Of a stretch of 64,000 nt of DNA, positions 15,001 to 26,800 are shown piece by piece (the first letter of the stretch is position 1; each line of letters opens with the position of its first letter). Source of the stretch: Dactylonectria macrodidyma. Taxonomy: Eukaryota > Ascomycota > Sordariomycetes > Hypocreales > Nectriaceae. The translations under genes were made by a program, and so were the position numbers. The stretch spans positions 186,001 through 250,000 of the forward strand of contig JAGMUV010000014.1 of assembly GCA_020744425.1 (NCBI GenBank), given 5' to 3'. The notes beneath the pieces are model-generated. The model searched no databases and was not told the origin of the DNA. It worked only from the letters and a program-made list of their open reading frames with translations.

Positions 15001-18000
15001 CAGCTACCCTCAGTGCAAGTATCCAAGACAGAGGGGACGCAGACCCCGGCAACACACTGCTCAGTGCCAGTTGCACATTGCGTGTCGTCTGTACAAGCAG
15101 GCGGCACAATAGATGGCAAGCAGAAACCAGCTGTGCAGGTCTGATCGCTAGGGCATTCGGTAGTATCCTGACAACCAGTGAGAACAGCCGGGAGGCAGAC
15201 ACCAAGAGCTGCAGAGCATTGCAAGTTTTCAGTACAGTCCGTGTCGATTGTGCAAGAGGGTAGCAGCGTTGGCACGCAGAGGCCTACGACACAAGATTGA
15301 CCTTCGGCACAGTTGCCATCGACACAGCTGTTCAAGGCCAATGGGACGCAAAGGCCAGCCACGCATTGTTCGGTATCGGCATCACAGTCAGAGGCGTCTG
15401 TGCAGAAAGGTACAGCCGAGGGAACGCAGAGACCTGCAGCGCAAACCTCTGAGTCCTGGCAATCGCTGGCATCCTGACAACCAGTAATAACTGTGGGTAG
15501 GCATGTACCGAGGGAAACGAAGCACGATAACCCAGTGCTGCAATCGGTATCCGATGTGCAAGTCGGAAGGATAGTGGGAACACACACACCAGCAGTACAG
15601 GTCTGACCGTCGTCACAAGAGCCGTCGGTACAGGGGTTCAAGCCCAATGGTACACATAGGCCTGCAACGCATTGCTCCGTACCAGAGTTGCAGTCTGCGA
15701 CAGTTTGACATGTAGGAACCAGGGACGGAAGACAGAGCCCTGCTGTACAGGTCTCGCCATCTCCACAGTCGTCGACAGCCTGGCAAGTTGTAAGAACCGA
15801 GGGCAAACAGGTACCAAGGGCAACAGAACAAGCAAATCCAGTGGTGCAATCGGTATCTGATGTGCAAGCTGGAAGAACGGTAGGAATGCAGATTCCAGCT
15901 GTACAGGTCGAGCCCGTGTCGCAAGAACCCTCGGTGCAGGGTTCCAAGACAGATGGCAGACACAAGCCTGCGATGCATTGCTCAGTACCAGATACGCAGT
16001 CAGAGTCACCTTGGCAACCGGACAGGACTGCAGGAAGACAGAGTCCTGCTGTGCAAGAGTCACCATCTCCACAATCGCTGTCTGCCGTACAAGTTGTGAG
16101 AACCACTGGCAGACAGGTTCCAAGAGCAGCTGAACACTCAAAGCCGGTACTGCAATCGGTTTCTGAAGTACAAACCGGCAGGACGGTCGGAACACAGACT
16201 CCGGCAGTGCAAGTCTGTCCTTCAGCACAGGTTTGGTCGGGGCAAGTGTCCAATAGCAACGGGACACACAATCCTGCCACACATTGCTCAGTGCCAGAGG
16301 TACAGTCGGAAGCACTCTGACAGGTAGGCACAACCGTGGGAAGACATAGTCCTGCCGTGCATGCCAAGCCGGTATCTCCGCAATCGCTAGTATCTTCACA
16401 GAGAGCGATGACCACGGGGAGACAGGTTCCAAGGGCGACAGAGCACTGGTATCCCGTGCTGCAATCATTGTCTGAAGAACATTCAGGCAGAATAGTAGGG
16501 ATACAAACGCCTGCTGTGCAAGACTGTCCCGCGGCACAAGTGCCATCTGGGCATGTAGTCAAGATCGATGGCACGCAGAGGTCGGCAACACACTGTTCAG
16601 TACCATCTGCGCAGTCAGAGTTACCTTGGCAAGTTGGGAGGAGCGAGGGAAGACAGAGACCAGCAGTGCAGGTCTCGCCGTCATTGCAGTCGTCGGTTTG
16701 TTGACACAGGGCAACGACCTCTGGAAGACAGATCTGGAGCGCAGTAGAGCATGCAAATCCTTCCGTGCAGTCGGTGTCTGACGTACAGGCCGGCAAGATG
16801 CTAGGAACACAGACGCCTGCGACACAGGTTTGGTCTGTAGTACATCCAACTCCACCCGGACAAGTGTCGAGGATGCTAGGAACGCAGATGCCTCCTAAGC
16901 AGGTCTCAGTCGAAGAGCAGTCCTCATCCTGACCGCAGTTAGACAGAACGGAGGGGATACAGAAACCGGCTGTGCATGTCTGGTCGGTTCCACAGTCGCT
17001 AGCATCCTGACAGGATGTAAGGACTTCTGGAAGACACGTTCCGAGGCCGGTATCACACTGAAGACCCTCTGGGCAATCCGTGTCGGCCGTGCAAAGAGGG
17101 AAGACTGTGGGAACACAGACTCCTGCCGTACAGGTCTGGCCTGCGGTACACTCGGTTCCTTCAGGACAAGTGGTCAAAACGGATGGAACACAGAGGCCTG
17201 CCACACATTGCTCTGCAGTATCGCAGTCGGAATCGCCTGAGCAAGCAGGCAAAACCGAGGGTAGGCAGAGGCCGCCAGTGCAAGACTCGCCATCCGCACA
17301 ATCGGTGGCATCCTGGCAGGTTGTGAGAACCTGGGGAATACAAACACCGAGGGTAGTAGAGCATTCGAAGTCGGTAGCGCAGTCGGTATTTGATGTGCAG
17401 GAAGGTAAGACTGTTGGAACGCAGAGTCCGGCTATGCATGTCTGATCGTCTTCGCACTCGTTTCCGGTGGGACAGGTGTTGAGAGCAGAGGGAACACATA
17501 GTCCTGCCACGCATTGGTCGGTACCGGTGCAGTCAGATGCGTCTGTGCAAGAGGGTACAATCGAAGGAAGACAGAGACCAGCCGTACAGGACTGGCCATC
17601 TGCGCAGTCTACGCCCTGTGCACAAGTAATGAGAACGTCGGGAAGGCAGATGCCGAGAGCAACCGAACAAGAGAAGCCGTCGGAGCAGTCGGTATCTGCA
17701 GCACACTGAGGCAGAATGCTTGGGACGCAGACACCAGCCGTGCAAGTCTGACTGGTCTCACACTCGTTTCCAGTGGGACAAGTAGTCAAGATAGAGGGGA
17801 CGCAAATGCCGGCCACACACTGTTCAGTGCCAGAGCAGTCAGACGCATCTAAGCAAGCTGGTAGAACTGACGGGATACAAAGCCCAGCTGTACAGGTCTG
17901 TTCCTCTGCACACTCTGTGTCATCTGCACAGCTGATAGTAATCTCTGGAAGGCAAACGTTGAGACCAACGGAACACTTGAAACCGCTGGTGCAGTCGCTA

Positions 18001-20880
18001 TCCGAGGTACAGGCAGGCAGAACCACTGGAACACAAACTCCCGCGGTGCATGTCTGATCCTCTGCGCACTCATTTCCAGTTGGACAAAGATCCAAGACAG
18101 CAGGTACACAGAGATTTGCAACACATGACTCGCCAGTCTGGCAGTCGGAGTCACCATCACATGACGGGACCAGTGAAGGTAGGCAGAAGCCAGCTGTGCA
18201 CGCCTCGCCGTCTTGACAATCACTGGCATCTGTGCAAGTTGTGATGAGTTCCGGAAGACATGTGCCAAGAGCTATAGAGCATGCAAAGCCAGTACTGCAA
18301 TCAGAATCGCTGGTGCAGGCAGGCAAAACGGTAGGGATGCAAACGCCTGCAGTGCAAGTTTGATCCTGTGCACACTCAGTTCCCTGCGGACAGACAACCA
18401 AGAGTGAAGGCACACAAAGGCCAGCAACACACTGCTCATCAGTTCCACAACTGGCGTCGCCATCACAAGCAGGGATGAGAGAAGGCAGGCAGAGACCAGC
18501 CGTGCAGGTCTCCCCACTGCTACAATCACTCGTGCCCGAACAGGTGGTGATGACCTCAGGAAGGCAGGTGTTGAGAGCCGTGGAGCATTTGAAGTTGGCG
18601 GCACAATCGGCATCTGATGCGCAAGAGGGCAGGACGGAAGGAACACAAACACCTGCGACACAGGTCTGATCCGAGGTGCATTCATTGTTGTTGGGGCATG
18701 TGTTGAGGACTGATGGGACGCAGAGTCCCGCAACGCAGTCTTCGGAGGTGTCACAGTCGCTGGCAGACTGACAAGATCCAACGATAGTAGGAATGCAGAA
18801 ACCACCTGTGCAGGTTTCGCCCGTGTCGCAAGAAGAAGAGTCTTGGCAAGTTGTGAGGGTCGATGGAATACAGACTCCAAGATCGGAACAAGTCATGCCT
18901 GCACCACAGCTCGCGTCGTTCGTACAACCGGGCAGGATGGCGGGGATACACACACCCAAGACGCAAGTCTGACCGCTTCCGCACCCAGTGCCTAGTGGGC
19001 AAAGAGTGAGGATGTTGGGAACACAGAGCCCTCCCACGCATTTTTCGCTTGTTCCGCACTCCGAATCCCCTGAACATGTGGGAACGACAGTAGCGAGGCA
19101 AAGGCCGGCAACGCAAGACTGGCCTGTACCACAAGCGGCATCGCCTTCGCAGGGAGTGATGATGGTAGGTAGACAAACGCCGAGTACAGAGCATGTCTCT
19201 CCGGTGCCGCAGTCCGCATCGTTTTCACATGCTGGAAGAATAGAAGGAATACACACTCCTGCCGTGCAGCTCTGGCCTGCGCCACATTCGTTGCCTTGAG
19301 GGCAAAGCGTGAGGGTATCGGGAAGACAAAGGCCTGCCACGCAGTTCTCGCCAGTTCCACAATCCGAATCGCCTGTACACGTTGGCACGATTGAATCGAG
19401 GCAGATTCCAGCAGTGCAAGACTGGCCGTCACTACAGTCTGCGACGCCTGTGCATGTGGTTATGATGCTGGGGAGGCATACTCCAAGTACCGAGCATGTC
19501 TGACCAGATGTACACATGGAATCGCTAGTGCAGACTGGCAGGATTGATGGAAGGCAAACACCCAAGGTGCATGTTTGGCCTTGGTCGCATTCAGTTCCCT
19601 GTGGACAAAGAGGAAGCACGTCTGGGACACAGAGGCCGCCAACACAGTTCAGGTCGGTTCCGCAATCAGACGACGTCGAACAGACGGGCAAGATTGCGGG
19701 GAGGCAGAAGCCACCAGTACAGCTACTGCCAGTGGTGCAGTCTGAATCTGTTGTACAGCTAGTGATGGGCTCAGGGAGACAGTATCCCAGAGTTGAACAG
19801 GTGAGGGGAGCAGTGCAGTCGGAATCAGATGTGCAAGCCGGCAGAATAGTAGGAATGCATACACCTGCAGTGCAAGTCTGACCCTCAGAGCATTCGGTAC
19901 CCTGAGGACAGACTGTAAGAACGTCAGGAAGGCAAAGGCCTCCGACGCAGTTGAGGCTATTACCACAATCCGAATCAGCCTGGCAAGTTGAGACAAGCGT
20001 AGGCAAGCAGAAACCTGCTGTGCAGGTGTTGTCACCAGTGCAGTCTGGATCTGTGGTACAGGTTTCAATGACAGTCGGAAGACAGTATCCCAAGACTGAA
20101 CACTGCGTAGAACCTTCACAGTCAGAATCAGTGGTGCAAGGGGGCAAGACGTTGGGAAGACAAGCTCCAGCCCGGCAGGACTGGTCCGCTCCACAATCGC
20201 CATCGCCAGTACAAAGAGGGATATTGGCATCGATGCAAAGTCCCGAGACGCAATTCTCGCCAGTGTCGCAGTCGGTGTTGGTCGAACAGAGGGGCAAGAT
20301 GTCGGGGAGACAGAGTCCAGCAGTGCAAGCCTCAGTGGCGCCGCACTCAGAGGCATCGGCACAGAGGGTGATGACGTTAGGAAGACAATATCCGATAGGC
20401 GAGCATGCAAAAGCAACGCCGCAGTCTGCATCAGTTGTGCAGGTAGGTAGGAGCTGTGGCAGACAAACTCCAGCTTGACAAGCTGCGCCGCCTTGACAGT
20501 CCTGGTCAGTAGTACAAAGAGGAAGTAGACTGGGGAGACAGATGCCTCCGACGCAGTTTTCACCATTGCCACAGTCATCCCCAGTGCTGCAAGTGGGCAC
20601 AAGAGAGGAAGGGACACAAATATTGCCAAGGCAACTGTTATCCGCGGGACAATCGCTATCCGCATCGCAAGTTGCGATGATTGCTGGGAGACAGACTCCA
20701 AGAGTGCAAGTGAAACCATCTCCACATTGATCGACTGCTGTGCACTGATCGAGCACAGAAGGCAGACAAACGCCTGAGGTACAAGTTTGTCCACTAGAGC
20801 ATTCGTCCCCCACAGGACAAGCAGATAGCACATCAGGGAGACAGGTGTTGGCCAGGCAGCTCTGACCAGTGCTACAATCT
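1..20880 (-). repeat. Class F higher-order repeat: four modules per ~303-nt (100-101 aa) unit, ~68 copies
   Basis: One marker module recurs near 268, 568, 870, 1166, 1471 and so on to 6069, then 6349, 6652, 6955, 7258, 7558, 7859, 8160, 8465 and so on to 20672, with mean spacing ~305 nt. Reading one unit (about 7859-8160) gives modules of 25, 25, 25 and 26 residues: one with DQTCTAGFCVPSVLPS, one with CIGGICVPSVLDT, one with PQGTECGDGQTC, and the marker CSTLGVCLPDPITA. Each module has four cysteines. Left of about 6.1 kb the marker is the 25-residue CRLGVC type. The array continues past the window edge. Confidence 0.9.
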
Positions 20881-23800
20881 GAGTCCTGAGAACACTGGCC
20901 CAAAAGTAGGTTGGTGAGGGTGCATAGACCGTCAATACAAACACAGAAGCCGCCACCAACGAGGCAAAGGTTGACCTGCTCGTTGCAGACCGAGTCAACT
21001 GTGCACTCGATCGAAGTCATACAGACGCCACTCTGGCAGTCCTGGCCAGTAGGGCAGTCTGATTCACTCTCGCAGAGAGTGATGCCGTCGGCGATGGTAC
21101 AGAAGCCATTGGTACAGACACAGAGGCCGAAGACGCAGATTCCGATACCAACAGGACAATCGGCATTCACAGCACAACGAGTGGCAGATTCCTCGGGCGT
21201 ACAGACTCCACCCTCACAGATCTCTCCAGCACCACATTCGGCAGTAGATGTGCAAGTCGTGGGGGGCGTGCAAGTTCCCGAGACGCAAGTTTGTCCAGAG
21301 CTGCAATCATCATCCGTAGTGCAGTCACTTGTAGGAGGGGTGCAAGCGCCAGAGACACAAGTCTCTCCGGAATCGCAATCAGTGTTGACCGTGCATTCAG
21401 GCGGCGGAGTGCAGGTTCCTGAGACGCATGTCTGCCCTGATGCACAGTCGTCATCTGTAGTGCAGTCGCCTGTAGGTGGAGTGCAGGATCCCGAGACGCA
21501 CGTCTCTCCCGTCTCGCAATCGTCATCTGTCGTGCAGTCGCCCCCTGTGGGCGGGGTGCAGGTGCCAGAGACACAAGTCTCTCCGGAATCGCAATCAGTA
21601 TCGACTGTGCATTCAGATGGTGGAGTGCAGGTTCCTGAGACGCAAGTCTGTCCGGAGCTACAGTCGTCATCTGTAGTGCAGTCACCTGTAGGCGGCGTAC
21701 AAGATCCTGAGATGCAAGTCTGTCCAGACTCGCAATCGTCGTCTGTGGTGCAGTCACCTGTGGGCGGGGTGCAAGTGCCAGAGACACAGGTTTCCCCACT
21801 ACTACAGTCGTCATCTGTAGTACAGTCACTGGTTGGAGGCGTGCAAGTGCCAGAGACACAAGTTTCCCCGGTACCGCAGTCGTCGTCTGTGGTGCAGTCA
21901 CCTGTTGGAGGTGTGCAGGTTCCGGAGACACAAGTTTGTCCAGAGCCGCAATCGGCATCAACAGTGCATGCCGCAGGCGTGCAGGTTCCTGAGACGCAAG
22001 TCTGTCCAGACGGACAGTCGGTATCGGAGGCGCAGTCGATTGTTGGCGGGGTGCAAGTCCCAGAGACACAAGTCTCTCCAGAGTTGCAGTCATCATCTGT
22101 GGTGCAGTCACTTGTTGGGGGAGTGCAGGTACCAGAGACACAGGTTTCTCCGGTGCCGCAGTCGTCATCTGTGGTGCAGTCGGACGGGAGAGTACAGGTT
22201 CCTGAGACGCAAGTCTCCCCAGAACCGCAGTCGGTATCAACGGTACATTCAGATGGAGGATTGCAAGTACCGGATATACAAGTCTGTCCGGACGCACAGT
22301 CGGTATCAACGGTGCATTCGGATGGAGGGGTGCAAGTGCCGGATACACAAGTCTCCCCAGAGCCGCAGTCGGTATCAACCGTACAGTCAGACGGCGGAGT
22401 ACAAGTGCCAGAGACACATGTCTGTCCAGAGCTACAGTCAGTATCGACAGTGCAGTCGCCTGTTGGCGGAGTGCAGGTTCCCGAAACACAAGTCTGTCCA
22501 GAGCTGCAGTCGTCATCTGTGGTGCAACCAGACGGAGGTGTACAAATCCCAGAGACGCAAGTGTCTCCAGGGGCGCACCCATCGTCTGTAACACAGTCGA
22601 CCGGTGAAGTGCAGGTTCCTGAGACACAATTCTGTCCGTCACTGCAGTCATCGTCTGTAGTGCATTCGGGTGGCACAGTGCAAGTTCCTGAGAGACAAAG
22701 TTCTGCGCCAGTGCAATCATCGTCGGTAGTACAGTCGGTCGGTGAAGTGCAAGCTCCGGAGACGCAAGTCTGTCCAGTTGCGCAATCTTCATCGACAGTG
22801 CAGGGCAAAGGTGTACAAGTCCCTGAGACACAGGCTTCCCCGGTGGAACAGTCGGGGTCCGAAGTGCAGGGAGGAGAACAGGTTCCGGAATCGCAGGTTT
22901 GATCGGCGCCACAGTCATCATCGGTTGTGCAGCTAGGTGGTGAAGTGCAAGTCCCAGAGACACAAGTCTGTCCGGTGTCACATTGATCATCAGTGGTACA
23001 GCCAGTTGGTAACGTACAAACCCCGGAGACGCAAGTCTCGCCAGAGACACAATCAGCGTCCACGCCGCAAGGAGGAGAACATATTCCAGAAACGCAGGTC
23101 TGGTCAGCGCCACATTGATCGTCAGTTGTGCAGTCAGGCGGTGAGGTGCAAACCCCAGAGACACATGTTTCCCCAGAGATACAATCAGTGTCCACGCTGC
23201 AGGGAGGGGAACAGCTTCCAGAAACGCAAGTCTGTCCCGAACCGCATTGATCGTCGGTTGTGCAGCCAGGTGTTGTAGTGCAAGTCCCAGAGACGCAGGT
23301 TTCTCCAGTGCTACAGTCAGTATCCAGAGTGCAAGGAGGAGAACAGATTCCAGAATCACAGGTCTGTTCGGCGCCACATTGATCGTCGGTTGTACATTCG
23401 ACCGTAATTGTACACGTTCCGGAGACACAGGTTTCTCCTGGGCCACAGTCATTGTCAGTCGTGCAAGCAGGAGAGCAGGCTCCGGATACGCAAGTCTGCC
23501 CGGCGCCACACTCATCGTCTGTTGTACAGCCAGTTGAGCCGGTGCAAGTGCCAGAAACACAAGTTTCCCCAGATGCGCAATCGCTGTCGACAGTACACGG
23601 GGGAGAACAGGATCCTGATACACATGTCTGACCGGTACCGCACTCTGCGTCCGTTGTGCAGCCGGTTGGAGCAGTGCAAGTTCCGGAGACGCATGTTTCC
23701 CCAGAACTGCAATCGCTATCAGTAGTGCAAGGCGGGGAACAGGCTCCAGAGACACAAGTCTGTCCAGTACCACACTCGTCGTCAGTCGTACAGCCGGTGC

Positions 23801-26800
23801 TTGGAGTGCAGGTGCCGGATGTACAAGTCTCTCCAGTTGCACAATCGCTATCAGAGACACAGGCGGGGGAACAGGCTCCAGATACACATGTCTGGCCTGT
23901 ACCGCATTCATCGTCGGTCGTACAACCAGCACTCGGGGTACAGGTGCCAGACACGCAAGTCTCTCCAGATGCACAATCGCTGTCAGCGGCACAGGCTGGA
24001 GAGCAAGCTCCGGACACACAGGTCTGAGTTGAACCACAATCATCATCAGATGTACAGCCTCCCGTGCTTGGAGTACATGTTCCAGAGTTGCAGGTCTCTC
24101 CCGTTGCGCAATCACTATCAAAGGCACAAGGGGGAGAACAAGTTCCAGACACACAGGTCTGGCCGGTACCACAGTCATCGTCGACTGCACACCCAGTGCC
24201 TGGAATGCATGTTCCAGAGGTGCAGGTCTCTCCAGTTGCACAATCGCTATCAGTGGCACAGCCAGTACTCGTAGTACAGGTACCGGAGACACAAGTCTGT
24301 CCAGCAATACACTCATCATCAGTTGTGCAATCGGTGTTGGGGGTACAGACACCAGAGACACAGCTATTTCCGACGTCACAGCCATCGTCAGTCGTACAGC
24401 CTGTGCTCACAGTGCAGATTCCAGAGACACAAGTCTCTCCAGAAATACACTCGTCGTCAGTTGTACAATCGGTATTGGGGGTACAGGTACCAGAGACACA
24501 ACTGTTTCCGATATCACAGTCATCGTCAGTGGTGCAGCCAGTGCCCGCTGTGCATGTTCCAGAAGCACAAGTCTCTCCGGTAGCACAATCAGCATCAGTG
24601 GTGCATGGCGGAGTGCAGACGCCTGACTGGCACGTCTGGCCTGTACCGCAGTCGGTATCCAAGGTGCATCCTGAACCAGATCCAGGTGTGCAAGTTCCCG
24701 AAATGCATGTCTCGCCTGTCTCACACTCGTCATCCGATGTGCATGGGATGTCCACAGTACAGAAGCCAGAGACACAAATAGATCCAGGGTCACAGTCTGC
24801 GTTTTCAATGCACGTACAGGCTCCAGACACACAGGATTGACCCGGCAGACAGTCGCCGTCACTTGAGCAAGCGGGAGGCGGAGTGCAAGTACCGGAGACA
24901 CAGGTTTCACCGTCGCTGCAGTCTGTATCAACGGAGCAGCCGCCGGTCGGAGTTTGGCAAGTTCCTGATGTGCAGACTTGACCTGTTTCACAGTCCGAGT
25001 CAACAGAACAGTCGCCAGTCGACGGTTGGCACGTTCCTGATGTGCAAACTTGGCCGTCAGCACAGTCAGTGTCAACAGAGCAGGAAGTCGCGGGTTGGCA
25101 GGTTCCCGACGTGCAAATCTCTCCGTCTTCGCAGTCCGCATCAACGGAGCAGGTGTTGGCCGGAGGTTGGCAGGTTCCTGATACACAGGTTTCACCTTGA
25201 CCGCAATCGGTATCGACGGAGCAGGAATTCGAGGGCTGGCAAGTTCCCGACGTGCAAATCTGACCATCAGCACAGTCTGTATCGACTGAACAAGAACCTG
25301 ATGGCTGGCAAGTTCCTGATGTGCAAATCTGGCCATCAGCGCAATCCGTATCAACGGAGCAGTCGCCTCCTGTGGAGGGTTGGCATGTTCCCGACGTGCA
25401 AACTTGGCCATCAGCACAGTCCGAGTCGACAGAGCAAGAACCAGATGGCTGACAGGTTCCGGATGCACAAATCTGGCCATCGGCACAATCCGTATCAATG
25501 GAGCAAGCACCCGACGGTTGACAAGTTCCAGACGTGCAAACTTCGCCTTGGCTACAGTCTGCATCCACAGAGCAGTCGCCTCCTGTTGGGGGCTGACACG
25601 TTCCAGACGTGCAAACTTGACCGTCAGCACAGTCACTATCCACAGAGCAGTCGCCTCCTGTTGGGGGCTGACACGTTCCAGACGTGCAAACTTGACCGTC
25701 AGCACAGTCACTATCAACGGAGCAGTCGCCTCCTGTTGGGGGTTGGCATGTTCCGGATGTGCAAACTTGGCCGTCGGCACAGTCACTATCAACGGAGCAG
25801 GAATCCGATGGCTGACAGATTCCAGACATACATACTTCTCCTTGGCTACAGTCCGCATCAACTGAGCAATCGCCTCCTGTTGAAGGTTGGCATGTTCCAG
25901 ATGTGCACACTTGACCGTCGGCACAGTCAGTATCAACGGAGCAGGAATCTGAGGGCTGGCAAGTTCCTGACGTGCAGGTCTCGCCGTCGCCACAGTCCGT
26001 ATCGACGGAACAGTCATCTGGAGGTTGGCATGTCCCAGAAACGCAGATATCGCCATTGCTGCAGTCGGTGTCCACAGAGCAACCGCCGCTAGTCGGCTGA
26101 CAGTTTCCGGAAATACAAATTTCGTCGGAGTTGCAATCAGTGTCGACAGAGCAGCCGCCTGATGGCTGACAGACTCCTGATACGCATGTCTCGCCAGACT
26201 GACAATCGGTGTCAACTGAGCAGTCGTTAACGGGCGAGATTTGACAGGTCCCTGACACGCAGGTCTCGCCAGAAGCACAGTCGGTATCAACTGAGCAATC
26301 GTTTCCAGATGAGGTTTGACATGTTCCTGACACGCAAGTCTCGCCAGCAGCGCAATCTGTGTCGACTGAACAATCGGTTCCTGCAGGGGTTTGGCAAGTT
26401 CCTGATACACAAGTCTGGCCAGACTCACAATCGGTGTCAACCGAGCAGTCGGGCCCTGTGGGTGGTTGGCAAGTTCCTGCTACGCAGGTCTCTCCAGAAG
26501 CGCAATCTGTGTCAACTGAACAATCGGTTCCTGCAGGTAGTTGACATGTCCCTGATACACAAGTCTCGTCATCTTCGCAGTCCGTGTCAACTGTGCAATC
26601 AGTTCCGGCGGGTGGTTGACATGTCCCTGATACGCAGGTCTCACCATCCTCACAGTCCGTGTCAACTGTACAATCGGTTCCTGCAGGTGGTTGACAAGTC
26701 CCTGCGACGCAGGTCTCTCCCGAAGCACAGTCCGTATCAACTGAACAGTCGGTCCCCGTGGGTGGTTGACAAGTTCCTGCTACGCAATTCTCGCCTGAAG

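Noticed and set aside
20911..22902. 663-codon plus-strand open frame with VQVPETQVSP-type repeats
   Set aside because: Antisense shadow of the class E array; the minus frame carries the conserved cysteine skeleton and the signal peptide at its start.
21167..24385. 1072-codon minus-strand open frame, and similar long frames at 24407-26440, 27584-30100 and 34931-36712
   Set aside because: They are one phase off the giant gene and translate to hydrophobic, Leu/Ala/Val-rich, cysteine-poor text with no domain; they are shadows created by the repeats.
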